Assembly (NCBI RefSeq): GCF_037076455.1
Contig: NZ_AP028679.1
Location: 3,673,501-3,737,500, forward strand
Source: Desulfoferula mesophila
GTDB taxonomy: Bacteria > Desulfobacterota > Desulfarculia > Desulfarculales > Desulfarculaceae
DNA: 64,000 nucleotides
Reading direction: 5' to 3'
The position numbers were made by a program, and so were the translations under genes. Positions 1-7,740 of the stretch are shown piece after piece. Within the stretch, counting starts at the first letter, position 1. Each line of letters begins with the position of its first letter. The notes beneath the pieces are model-generated. The model did no database searches. It had not been told where the DNA came from and saw nothing but the letters and a program-made list of their open reading frames with translations.

Positions 1-234
1 CAAACAGTGCAACCCATGGGTTGCCCAAGCGCCCGGCCCCGGCCGGGCCCAGGGATGAACCGCCGCGCCCGTCCCCCCGACGCTCTGCGGCCCAACCGAC
101 CCCGCTACCAAGGACCAGGCCCTCCGGCCGGAGCCGGAGGCCTGAGCAACAATCGACCCCGCCGAAAGCGCCGTTCTCCGGTTCAAGGGAAAGCGCCGGA
201 ACGGGGCCTCAGAGACTACCTAGGAGGTTTGGCC
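1..234. other. Leader region upstream of bzdN with GC hairpin
   Basis: No convincing gene is seen here. Bases 121-128 (CCTCCGGC) pair with 133-140 (GCCGGAGG) around a 4-nt loop, giving a strong hairpin about 95 nt upstream of bzdN. No T-run follows, so it could be an attenuator, an mRNA-stabilising element or the end of a gene outside the window. A strong Shine-Dalgarno AGGAGG lies at 222-227. The frame open upstream of 235 is arginine/proline-rich and does not look like protein. Confidence 0.4.
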
Positions 235-1362
235 ATGATCGAAATGTTCGAGGAGTGGTACAAGTCCCGCCACGAATACGCCAAGGAGTGGAAGGACAAA
301 ACCGGCGGAAAAGTGATGGGCTTCTTCTGCACTTATGTGCCCGAGGAAATCCTCTTGGCCGCCAACGTGTTGCCGGTGCGCATTTTGGGCTCCCACGAGC
401 CCCAGAACGTCACCGAGCCCCACATTTTCGGCATGTACTGCCCCTTCTGCCGCGACTGTCTGGCTCAGGGGCTGCTGGGGCGCTACGACTATCTGGACGG
501 CATGATGATCGCCCAGAGCTGCCTGCACATCCGCCAGGCCTTCACGTCCTGGAAAAAGCACATGCCCCCGGAGTTCACCTATTACCTGCCCATGCCCCAT
601 CAGGTGCAGAGCCCCCGCTCCATCCCCTTCCTGCGCTCGGAGTTGGAGACTTTCAAGGGCGCCGTGGAGCAGTGGGTGGGCAAGGAGATCACCGACGCGG
701 ACCTGGACCGGGGCATCGAACTGATGAACGCCTCCCGCCAGGCCATGCGCGATCTCTACGACACCCGCAAAAGCGCCAACTCGCCCATGACCGGCCTGGA
801 GGCCATGTACGCGGCGGCGAGCAATCAATGGATCGACAAGGCCGAGCACACCGCCGCGGTGCGTGAGGCGCTGGCCAAGGAGTTGGTGGGGCGCGACCTG
901 GGCCTGGGGGACAAGACCCGCCTGATGATCCTGGGCTCCGAGGACGACGACACCGCCTTCGTGAACATGGTGGAGGGCTGCGGCTCGGTCATCGTCACCG
1001 ACGACCACTGCACCGGCAGCCGCTATTTCTGGAACCAGGTGGAGCCCGAGGAAGACCGCCTGCTGGCCATCGCCAAGCGCTACATCAACCGTCCCGCCTG
1101 CCCCACCAAGGACTGGCCCCAGCGCACCCGCCTGGAGCACGTGCGCATGCTGGCCCAGGAATGGAACGTGGCCGGGGCCATCATCATCCAGCAGAAGTTC
1201 TGCGACCCCCACGAGTTGGACATCCCCGAGCAGCGCAAGAGCCTGGGCGAAATCGGTGTGCCCACCCTGTTCCTGGAGCTGGACGTCACCGTGCCGGTGG
1301 GGCAATTCAAGATCCGCGTGGAGGCCTTCCTGGAAATGTTGGCCGAAGAGGATCTGTTCTAG
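235..1362 (+). CDS. bzdN: Benzoyl-CoA reductase, bzd-type, subunit N (BcrC/HgdB-like)
   Basis: Catalytic-module subunit of class I, ATP-dependent benzoyl-CoA reductase, which reduces the aromatic ring of benzoyl-CoA to a cyclic diene using ferredoxin electrons. The 375-aa product has the HgdB/BcrC fold signature: an N-terminal MGFFCTYVPEEILLAANVLPVR stretch in two parts (for example CTYVPEEILLAA), then GMYCPFCRDCLAQ with cysteines suited to Fe-S binding. The ATG at 235 is chosen because AGGAGG lies 7 nt upstream. It is first of a co-directional cluster with bzdO, bzdP, bzdQ and a ferredoxin. A 2-hydroxyacyl-CoA dehydratase subunit is the main alternative. The four-subunit arrangement with two distinct ASKHA ATPases and an adjacent ferredoxin favours benzoyl-CoA reductase. 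Confidence 0.85.
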   Translation: MIEMFEEWYKSRHEYAKEWKDKTGGKVMGFFCTYVPEEILLAANVLPVRILGSHEPQNVTEPHIFGMYCPFCRDCLAQGLLGRYDYLDGMMIAQSCLHIRQAFTSWKKHMPPEFTYYLPMPHQVQSPRSIPFLRSELETFKGAVEQWVGKEITDADLDRGIELMNASRQAMRDLYDTRKSANSPMTGLEAMYAAASNQWIDKAEHTAAVREALAKELVGRDLGLGDKTRLMILGSEDDDTAFVNMVEGCGSVIVTDDHCTGSRYFWNQVEPEEDRLLAIAKRYINRPACPTKDWPQRTRLEHVRMLAQEWNVAGAIIIQQKFCDPHELDIPEQRKSLGEIGVPTLFLELDVTVPVGQFKIRVEAFLEMLAEEDLF

Positions 1363-1398
1363 GGACCACACATTGCTGTGTATCGGGAGGTTTTTAAA

Positions 1399-2706
1399 AT
1401 GGCCAATTACCCCACGGAAACCCTGTTGTCTTGGAGCAAAGCCAAGGAGATCAGGGAGACCTATTACAAAAACTACGCCGCCGCCCACGACAAGGGCGGC
1501 ATCCGCTGGGTGGGCGGAGCCTGGACTTTCGACGCGGTGCCCGCCGGGTTGGGGGGCAACGTCTACTCCCTGACCAGTGAGCCCTACGGCGCTTCCTGCG
1601 CCTTTAACAAGGACTTCTCCACCCGGGCCATGGAGGCGGCCGAGACCGCCGGCTACGCCCGGGACCTGTGCGCCTACATGCGCAACTACTGGGGCTCCAT
1701 CCTCATGGACGAGTACGCCTTTGGCGGCCCCTTCCCCAAGCCGGACTTCATCTGGCAGGACCACATCTGCTGCTCCCACGCCAAGTGGTACCAGGTGGTC
1801 AGCGAGTTGGAGGGCGGCATCCCCATGTTCTGCGTGGACGTGGCGGTGGGCCCGGCGGAGCCCTTCGGGACGCTCACCGACTCCAAGATCGACTACGTGA
1901 CCGGGCAGATCCTGGACGGCATCGAGTGGCTGGAAAAGACCACGGGGCGCACCTACGACGACGAGCTGTTCATCGAGGCCTGTTGGAACGACTTCCGCAG
2001 CACCTCCAGGTGGGCCCAGGTCTGCGAGCTGAACAAGGCCGTGCCCGCGCCCCTGGACGAGAAGACCATGTACTCCCTGTACGTGCTGGCCACCCTGCAA
2101 AAGTCCTGGGGCGTGGTGGCCGACTACTATGACGAACTCTACGACGAGGTCAAGGACCGGGTGGAGCGGGGCATCGCCGCGGTGCCCAACGAGCAGGCCC
2201 GGGTGATGAGCGACACCCAGCCGCCCTGGAGCGCCCTGAAGCTGTTCCGTTACCTGGAGCAGTACGGCGTGGTCTCGGTGGGCAGCCTCTACACCTTCGG
2301 CCTGGAGGGCATGTGGGACTTCGACCCCGCCACCGGCGACCTGGTGCCCCGGCCCATGCCCGAGAAAAAACCCACCACCCGCGAGGAAGCCGCCCGCGAG
2401 TTGGTACGCTGGCATCTGCACAAGCCCGAGTACCAGCACTTCTACGACTGCGACTACAAGAGTCAGATGATGGTCGCCATCTGCAAAAACTGGGGCCTCA
2501 GCGGGGTGATGTTGCACTACAACCGCGGCTGCGAGGGCCTGAGCCTGGGCATCGCCGAAAACCGCCTGGCCATTCAGGAAGCCGGTTATCCGGTGATGAC
2601 CTTTGAGGGCAACATGGGCGACGAGCGCGAGTTCGACCTGGGCCGCACCATGCAGCGGGTGGACGCCTTCATGGAAACCCTGGGAGTCAAGAAGGTGGCG
2701 GCCTAG
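1399..2706 (+). CDS. bzdO: Benzoyl-CoA reductase, bzd-type, subunit O (BcrB-like)
   Basis: Second catalytic-module subunit, expected to form a heterodimer with BzdN that binds benzoyl-CoA and an Fe-S cluster. The 435-aa protein has the HgdB/BcrB fold. A cysteine-rich segment [16 protein letters not shown] lies about one third in (near residue 120), and the C-terminal part carries [15 protein letters not shown], the cluster-proximal motif of this family. The ATG at 1399 is preferred over one at 1378 because GGGAGG at 1385-1390 is spaced 8 nt from it. It lies 36 nt after bzdN, so co-transcription and probably stoichiometric expression are expected. Length matches BcrB/BzdO proteins. Confidence 0.87.
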   Translation: MANYPTETLLSWSKAKEIRETYYKNYAAAHDKGGIRWVGGAWTFDAVPAGLGGNVYSLTSEPYGASCAFNKDFSTRAMEAAETAGYARDLCAYMRNYWGSILMDEYAFGGPFPKPDFIWQDHICCSHAKWYQVVSELEGGIPMFCVDVAVGPAEPFGTLTDSKIDYVTGQILDGIEWLEKTTGRTYDDELFIEACWNDFRSTSRWAQVCELNKAVPAPLDEKTMYSLYVLATLQKSWGVVADYYDELYDEVKDRVERGIAAVPNEQARVMSDTQPPWSALKLFRYLEQYGVVSVGSLYTFGLEGMWDFDPATGDLVPRPMPEKKPTTREEAARELVRWHLHKPEYQHFYDCDYKSQMMVAICKNWGLSGVMLHYNRGCEGLSLGIAENRLAIQEAGYPVMTFEGNMGDEREFDLGRTMQRVDAFMETLGVKKVAA

Positions 2707-2732
2707 GGCCGTACTTTCGGGAGGACAAACCA

Positions 2733-3518
2733 ATGTATACCGCTGGAATCGACGTCGGAGCCAAGACCGTCAAGATCGTGGTGACCCAAGACGGCAAGAT
2801 AGTGGACCGCCAGATAGTGCCCGCCGGGCAGGACGCCCAGGCGGCCATCGAAGAGGCCTGGCAGAGCCTGGACACCCCCATCGCCGACATCGGCCTTATC
2901 GTGGCCACCGGCTCGGGCCGCAAAAGCACCAAACGGGCCCAGGGCTACGTCACCGAGGTGGCCGCCGCGGCCAAGGGGGCCCAGAAGACCGAACCCGAGG
3001 TGCGCACGGTGGTCGACGTGGGCGCCGAGGAGGGCCGGGCCATTCGCATCGACGAGATGGGCAAGTTGGTGGATTTTGCCATCAACGAGAAATGCGCCGC
3101 CGGAGCCGGGGCCTTCACCGAGGCCATGGCCCGGGCCCTGGAGGTGGATCTGCCCACCTTGGCCGCCATGAGCCTCAGGTCCACGGGCAACGTGGCCATG
3201 AACGCCCAGTGCGCCGTGTTCGCCGAGAGCGAGCTGGTCACCCTGGTGCATTCCAACACCCCCAAGGAGGACATGGCCAAGGCCATCCACGACGCGATCA
3301 GCGACCGCATCGTGTCCATGGTGCGCCGGGTGGGCATGGCCGAAAAGGTGATGCTCATCGGCGGCGTGGCCCTGAACGACGGCTTCGTGGCCTCTCTGGC
3401 CAACGACCTGGAAACCTCGGTCATCGTGCCCCAAGATCCCCAGCTGGTGTCCGCCTTCGGGGCCGCCATCCTGGGCGAGGAGGGCAACTACGCCGAGTCC
3501 CTGTCCGAAACCATCTAA
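2733..3518 (+). CDS. bzdP: Benzoyl-CoA reductase, bzd-type, subunit P (ATPase, BadF/BcrA/D family)
   Basis: One of two ASKHA-fold activator subunits that hydrolyse ATP and drive low-potential electrons from a shared [4Fe-4S] cluster into the BzdNO module. The 261-aa sequence begins with phosphate-binding motif GIDVGAKTVKI, contains VATGSGR near residue 60, and has the family cysteines in NEKCAAGAG (near residue 115) and NAQCAVFAESE (near residue 155), which in this family ligate the bridging cluster. The second phosphate/adenosine motif is LIGGVALNDG. GGGAGG at 2719-2724 supports the start. P rather than Q is assigned by length and order and is an inference. Confidence 0.82.
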   Translation: MYTAGIDVGAKTVKIVVTQDGKIVDRQIVPAGQDAQAAIEEAWQSLDTPIADIGLIVATGSGRKSTKRAQGYVTEVAAAAKGAQKTEPEVRTVVDVGAEEGRAIRIDEMGKLVDFAINEKCAAGAGAFTEAMARALEVDLPTLAAMSLRSTGNVAMNAQCAVFAESELVTLVHSNTPKEDMAKAIHDAISDRIVSMVRRVGMAEKVMLIGGVALNDGFVASLANDLETSVIVPQDPQLVSAFGAAILGEEGNYAESLSETI

Positions 3519-3547
3519 TAGCAGGCTTCCCCACGGGAGGATGAAAA

Positions 3548-4420
3548 ATGGCTGAAGAATTTTGGAGATGGACCGAGTCCCGCTGGACCGATCCCGACAT
3601 CGACTGGAGAAAGGGAGACATCATCACCGGCGGAGTGGACGTGGGCTCGGTGAGCTCCCAGGCGGTGGTCTTCGTGGACGGCCGGCTTTACTGCTACGGC
3701 AACACCCGCACCGGCTCCAACAGCCCAGACAGCGCCCACAAGGCCATGGGGCTGGCCATGGAAGACACCGGCATGAGCCTGGATGATTTGCAATACACGG
3801 TGGGCACCGGCTACGGCCGGGTCAACGTGCCCTTCGGCAACCGGGCCATCACGGAGATCGCCTGCCACGCCAGGGGGGCCAACTTCATGTACGGCCCCAC
3901 GGTGAAGACGGTGCTGGACATGGGCGGCCAGGACTGCAAGGCCATCCACTGCGACCCCCGCGGCAAAGTGACCAACTTTTTGATGAACGACAAGTGCGCC
4001 GCCGGGACCGGCCGCGGCATGGAGGTCTTCGCGGACCTGTTGCAGGTGCCCATCACCCGGATCGGCGAGCTGAGCCTCCAGGTGGAGAAGGAGCCTCCCC
4101 CGGTGTCCAGCACCTGCGTGGTGTTCGCCAAGAGCGAGGCCTCCTCCCTGCTGCGCGAGGGCTGGCCCAAGGAGAAGGTCATCGCCGCCTATTGCTCGGC
4201 CATGGCCCACCGGGTGGTCACCCTGCTGGAGCGCATCGGGGTGGAGGAAGACTTCGCCATCACCGGCGGCATCGCCAAGAACGTAGGGGTGGTGGGGCGC
4301 ATCGAAAAGGAGCTGGGCATCACCGCATTGAAGCCCAAGATCGACACCCAGATAGCCGGCGCGGTGGGCGCGGCCCTGTTCGGCGACGCCCTGGTCAAGA
4401 AAGAGCGCAAGAAGGGCTAG
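3548..4420 (+). CDS. bzdQ: Benzoyl-CoA reductase, bzd-type, subunit Q (ATPase, BadF/BcrA/D family)
   Basis: Second ATPase/activator subunit, 290 aa, partner of BzdP. It has an N-terminal extension rich in Trp and Asp (about 25 residues) before the ASKHA motif GGVDVGSVSSQAV, a feature I associate with BzdQ-type rather than BcrA-type subunits. Other visible motifs are GTGYGRVNVPF, DMGGQDCKAI, cluster-ligand segments NDKCAAGTGRG and TCVVFAKSEA, and ITGGIAKNVGVV. GGGAGG at 3535-3540 lies 7 nt before the ATG at 3548; an earlier ATG at 3541 opens only four codons. The downstream ferredoxin starts 6 nt after the stop, so the two are surely co-transcribed. Confidence 0.86.
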   Translation: MAEEFWRWTESRWTDPDIDWRKGDIITGGVDVGSVSSQAVVFVDGRLYCYGNTRTGSNSPDSAHKAMGLAMEDTGMSLDDLQYTVGTGYGRVNVPFGNRAITEIACHARGANFMYGPTVKTVLDMGGQDCKAIHCDPRGKVTNFLMNDKCAAGTGRGMEVFADLLQVPITRIGELSLQVEKEPPPVSSTCVVFAKSEASSLLREGWPKEKVIAAYCSAMAHRVVTLLERIGVEEDFAITGGIAKNVGVVGRIEKELGITALKPKIDTQIAGAVGAALFGDALVKKERKKG

Positions 4421-4426
4421 GAAAGC

Positions 4427-4717
4427 ATGATCGCCAACTACGGCTATAAGGACGGCAGCGGCGATTACTTCATCGCCATCGACACCGACAAATGCGACGG
4501 CTGCGGCGCTTGCGTGCCGGTGTGCCCCGGCGCGGTGTTTATGGTGATGGACGAAGACCCCAACGACCCGATGCGCGAGGAGCCGGTGGCGGTGGTGGCC
4601 GACGATCAACGCAAGAAGATCAAGTACGCCTGCGCCCAGTGCAAACCGGGCGGCGAACGGAGCCCCTTGCCCTGCGTGGAGGCCTGCCCGGTGGATGCCA
4701 TAGCCCACTCCTGGTAG
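4427..4717 (+). CDS. bzdM: 2x[4Fe-4S] ferredoxin of the benzoyl-CoA reductase cluster (BzdM-like)
   Basis: Small (96 aa) dicluster ferredoxin expected to donate low-potential electrons to the BzdNOPQ reductase. Cluster I ligands are in CDGCGACVPVCPG near residues 24-36. Cluster II uses CAQCKPGGE...CVEACPVDA, with a longer-than-classical loop between the second and third cysteines (roughly residues 67-90), as in Chromatium-type and aromatic-pathway ferredoxins. It starts 6 nt after bzdQ with a weak GGA-type ribosome site overlapping the bzdQ stop, suggesting translational coupling. The gene symbol rests on context and cysteine spacing. Confidence 0.8.
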   Translation: MIANYGYKDGSGDYFIAIDTDKCDGCGACVPVCPGAVFMVMDEDPNDPMREEPVAVVADDQRKKIKYACAQCKPGGERSPLPCVEACPVDAIAHSW

Positions 4718-4741
4718 GCCGCGCCCCGGACGACGCTCCCC

Positions 4742-4778
4742 GGGGGGCGGCCGGCTCCGAAGGCCGTCCCCCCTTTTT
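4742..4778 (+). terminator. Rho-independent terminator-like hairpin after bzdM
   Basis: GGGGGGCGGCC (4742-4752) pairs with GGCCGTCCCCCC (4762-4773), with one bulged base, across a 9-nt loop. TTTTT follows at 4774-4778. It lies between the ferredoxin gene and the large reductase gene, so that gene may be expressed at a lower level by read-through or from its own promoter. Confidence 0.75.
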
Positions 4779-4823
4779 ACCTCGCACCTACGCGCGGGGC
4801 CGCGCCGCCCCCTGGGAGGAGCC

Positions 4824-7337
4824 ATGAGCCCGATCAATATTAGCATAGACGGACAGCCGGTGGAGGCCCAGAAAAACGACACCATTCTTGAGGCCGCCCG
4901 CCGGGCCGGAATTTACATCCCCACCATCTGCAACCACCCCGACCTGCCGCCGGGCAAGGGCAAGAAACCGGCTCCGGCGGTGTGGCAGGGCGGCGTCAAA
5001 ATTGAAAACGCCCAGGAGGATGAGCTGGGCGGCTGCGGCCTATGCGTGGTGGAGCTGGCCGGGACGGCCGAGCCCCAACCCGCCTGTAGTACCCCCGTGG
5101 CCGAGGGCATGGTTATAACCACCAGCAGCGAGGCTCTGAACAAGCTGCGCAAGCAAAAGCTCATCCCCATCCTGGCCCGCCATCCCCACGCCTGCCTGGC
5201 CTGCGCCCAGGCGGCGGGCTGCTCGCGCACCCAGTGCTCCTCCAACGTGGCCGAGGCCGAGCGCTGCTGCGAGCAGTTCGGCAACTGCGAGCTGCAAAAG
5301 GTGGTCAACTACCTGGGCATCCACCAGGACACCCCCCGTTGGATTCCCGGCGGCCGGCCCAAGCTCCTGGACGATCCCCTGTACAAACGCGACTACAACC
5401 TGTGCATCGGCTGCACCCGCTGCGTGCGGGCCTGCGAGGACCTGCGCGGGGTGGGGGCTTTGGGCTTCGTATTCGATGAAAACGGCCAGGTGCAGGTGGG
5501 CACCCTGGCCCAGGGCCTGGCCGAGAGCGGCTGCCGCTTTTGCACCGCCTGCGTGGAGGTGTGCCCCACCGGGGCCATCCTGGACCACAAGCTGCCCAGC
5601 GGGGACAAAAGCAAGGCCCTGGTGCCCTGCCGCAGCGCCTGCCCGGCGGAAATCGACGTGCCCGAGTATCTCAGGCTCATCGCCGCCGGGCGGCCGGAGC
5701 AGGCCCTGGCGGTGATCCGCCAACGGGTGCCCCTGCCCGGCGTGCTGGGCCGGGTGTGCGTCCACCCCTGCGAGGACAACTGCCGCCGGGGCTCGCTAAA
5801 CGAGCCCATCAGCATTTGTCTGCTCAAGCGCTACGCCGCCGACCAGGGCAGCGGGGCCTGGAAGGCGCGCCTGGAGCGGCTGCCCGCCACCGGCAAGAAG
5901 GTGGCCGTGGTGGGCGCGGGCCCGGCCGGGCTCAGCGCCGCCTTTTTCCTGGCCCGCAAGGGCCACGCGGTCACCATGCTGGAGGCCGAGGAGCGCCCCG
6001 GCGGCATGCTGCGCTACGGCATCCCCGCCTACCGCCTGCCCCGGGAGGTGCTGGAGTCCGAGATAGGCGACATAGCCGCCCTGGGGGTGGAGATCAACAC
6101 GGGCGTCAAGGTGGAGTCCCTGGAGGAGCTGACGGCCCAGGGCTACGACGCCCTGTTCCTGTCAATGGGAGCCCAGCTTCCGCGGCGCCTTAATATCGAG
6201 GGCGCGGAGCAGCCCTCGGTGCTGTGGGGCCTGGACTTTTTAAAGGCCATCCGCCGGGGCCAAGACCCTCAGGTAGGGCCCAAGGTGGTGGTGGTGGGCG
6301 GCGGCAACGTGGCCATCGACGTGGCCCTGTCCGCCTTGAGGCAGGGAGCCCGAGAGGTGGACCTGGTCTGTCTGGAAAAGCGCGAGGAAATGCCCGCCCA
6401 TCCCTGGGAGGTGGCCCAGGCCGAAGAGGAAGGCGTGCGCGTGCGCAACGCCTGGGGCCCGCTGCGGGTGGCTCCGGACGGCGCGGTCGCCTTCCGCCGC
6501 TGCACGGCCGTGCTCGACCGACAGGGCCGCTTCAACCCCAGCTACGATGACGCCGAGGTCATGGAACTGCCCGCGGACCAGGTGATCATGGCCATCGGCC
6601 AGGCCACGGACCTGGGCCTTCTGGGCGCGGGCGGCGGAGTTGGCGTGGCCCGGGGGCTGATAGCGGCGGACCCCGACACCCTGGCCACGGACGTGGCCGG
6701 GGTGTTCGCCGGGGGCGACGCGGTGGTCATGCCCGGAGCGGTGATCCACGCCATCGCCGCCGGGCGCAGGGCGGCCCGGAGCATGGACGAATACCTGGGC
6801 GGCGACGGGGACATAGACTTCAGCCTGACCCGGCCCGAGCCCCTTAGCCCCCGCCTGGGCCGGGTGGAGGGCTTTGCCTTGCAGCAAAGGGTGGCCCCGG
6901 CCTGGCTGTCCCCGGAGCGGCGCAGCCGGGGCTACGAGGAGACCTGCCAGGGGTTCAACTCCGGGCAAGCCGAGGCCGAGGCCGGGCGCTGCTTGCAGTG
7001 CCAGCTAAGGCTGATGATCAGCCGGGTGCCCGGCCCGCCGGAGCATTTGTTGCCCCTCAACCAAGAGGCGGTAGACGGGGTGCCGGAAAGCGAGGGGGTG
7101 TTCATCCTCTTTGACCCGGAGAAAAACATCCTGGTCATCCAGGGCGCCATGAACCTGCGCGAGGGCCTGAACGAGCGCCTGGAAGGCGGCTCCAGCGCGG
7201 CCTATTTCGAATACGAACCAGACCCCATGTACTCCAAGGCCGAGAGCGAGCGCATCCAGGCCTATCTCCAGCGGCACGGCTCCATGCCGCCGGGCGACGG
7301 CTCCGGCGGCGGGGACGACCTGGACGATCTTTTCTAG
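4824..7337 (+). CDS. bzdV: NAD(P)H-dependent ferredoxin-reducing flavo-Fe-S protein (NuoG-N/GltD-like, BzdV-like)
   Basis: Large 837-aa multidomain electron-transfer protein. In order: an N-terminal [2Fe-2S] ferredoxin fold (C36, C71, C74, C88; an unusually long insert separates the first ligand from CGLC). Then a NuoG-type His/Cys [4Fe-4S] segment (HPHACLACAQAAGC, about 110-155) and a 2x[4Fe-4S] domain (CIGCTRCVRAC near 193 and CRFCTACVEVCP near 235). The rest resembles glutamate synthase small subunit: CRSACPAEIDVPEY near 269, FAD motif VVGAGPAGLSAA near 358, NAD(P) motif VVGGGNVAIDVAL near 487 and CLQCQL near 722. Family knowledge: BzdV-type proteins are proposed to regenerate reduced ferredoxin for benzoyl-CoA reductase. 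GGGAGGA precedes the ATG. An NADH-consuming bifurcating role is possible but not shown. Confidence 0.72.
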   Translation: MSPINISIDGQPVEAQKNDTILEAARRAGIYIPTICNHPDLPPGKGKKPAPAVWQGGVKIENAQEDELGGCGLCVVELAGTAEPQPACSTPVAEGMVITTSSEALNKLRKQKLIPILARHPHACLACAQAAGCSRTQCSSNVAEAERCCEQFGNCELQKVVNYLGIHQDTPRWIPGGRPKLLDDPLYKRDYNLCIGCTRCVRACEDLRGVGALGFVFDENGQVQVGTLAQGLAESGCRFCTACVEVCPTGAILDHKLPSGDKSKALVPCRSACPAEIDVPEYLRLIAAGRPEQALAVIRQRVPLPGVLGRVCVHPCEDNCRRGSLNEPISICLLKRYAADQGSGAWKARLERLPATGKKVAVVGAGPAGLSAAFFLARKGHAVTMLEAEERPGGMLRYGIPAYRLPREVLESEIGDIAALGVEINTGVKVESLEELTAQGYDALFLSMGAQLPRRLNIEGAEQPSVLWGLDFLKAIRRGQDPQVGPKVVVVGGGNVAIDVALSALRQGAREVDLVCLEKREEMPAHPWEVAQAEEEGVRVRNAWGPLRVAPDGAVAFRRCTAVLDRQGRFNPSYDDAEVMELPADQVIMAIGQATDLGLLGAGGGVGVARGLIAADPDTLATDVAGVFAGGDAVVMPGAVIHAIAAGRRAARSMDEYLGGDGDIDFSLTRPEPLSPRLGRVEGFALQQRVAPAWLSPERRSRGYEETCQGFNSGQAEAEAGRCLQCQLRLMISRVPGPPEHLLPLNQEAVDGVPESEGVFILFDPEKNILVIQGAMNLREGLNERLEGGSSAAYFEYEPDPMYSKAESERIQAYLQRHGSMPPGDGSGGGDDLDDLF

Positions 7338-7427
7338 ACGCCCCTGGGGGGCGAGGCTATATTTGCAGCAAGCCGCCGTGGCCCCCGCCCGCGCGAGGGC
7401 GGTCGCAGGCGGCCCAGGAGGATTTCC

Positions 7428-7667
7428 GTGACTTGCGCATCCCAACGAGAGGCCCAGCTTTTGGCAGAGGGCTGGGTCAAACAGTTCATGACCAACGAGC
7501 CCCGTTTGAGCGAGGCCGTGGTCGAATACTCCGCGCTGGGCTTTCAGGTGCATCTGGAGCCGGTGGACCCGGCCGCCTGCGCCGCCCAGGGCGGCTGCAC
7601 CGCCTGCTTCGCCGCGCCCGAGGCGGCGGCCCAGTTCAAGATCATCTACACCCGCCGCCCGAAGTAG
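7428..7667 (+). CDS. Small uncharacterised CxxC protein at the end of the bzd block
   Basis: 79-aa protein started by GTG with a near-perfect AGGAGGA (7416-7422) 5 nt upstream, so translation is well supported. It has a single cysteine near the N-terminus and a short motif CAAQGGCTACF around residues 50-60 that could bind a metal or form a disulfide. There is no signal peptide and no membrane segment. It follows the BzdV-like gene by 90 nt on the same strand, so a link to the reductase cluster is likely by context only. I do not recognise a characterised family. Confidence 0.7.
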   Translation: MTCASQREAQLLAEGWVKQFMTNEPRLSEAVVEYSALGFQVHLEPVDPAACAAQGGCTACFAAPEAAAQFKIIYTRRPK

Positions 7668-7706
7668 AACGACTCCCAGGGGGAGGGTTCACCCGATTCA
7701 CGACGG

Positions 7707-7735
7707 TTGTGTCCCGGCCCCGGCCGAGATATGAT
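7707..7735 (+). promoter_or_regulatory. Candidate sigma70-type promoter abutting the glycosidase start
   Basis: TTGTGT (7707-7712), 17-nt spacer, TATGAT (7730-7735). The -10 matches consensus at 5 of 6 bases. A transcript from it would begin at about 7741-7743, on or just after the ATG of the next gene, which has no Shine-Dalgarno site; leaderless translation is a possible consequence. Confidence 0.45.
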
Positions 7736-7740
7736 TTGCC

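Noticed and set aside
220-2733. Long minus-strand open frame opposite bzdN and bzdO
   Set aside because: It is His/Gly/Val-rich antisense of two clearly homologous genes, with no family motif; an effect of high GC content. Similar long frames opposite the dcw, nrdD and purB genes were dropped for the same reason.
235-4420. 2-hydroxyacyl-CoA dehydratase with activator
   Set aside because: That system needs one activator ATPase type; here two different ASKHA subunits and a dedicated ferredoxin are present, and the subunit lengths fit bzd-type benzoyl-CoA reductase.
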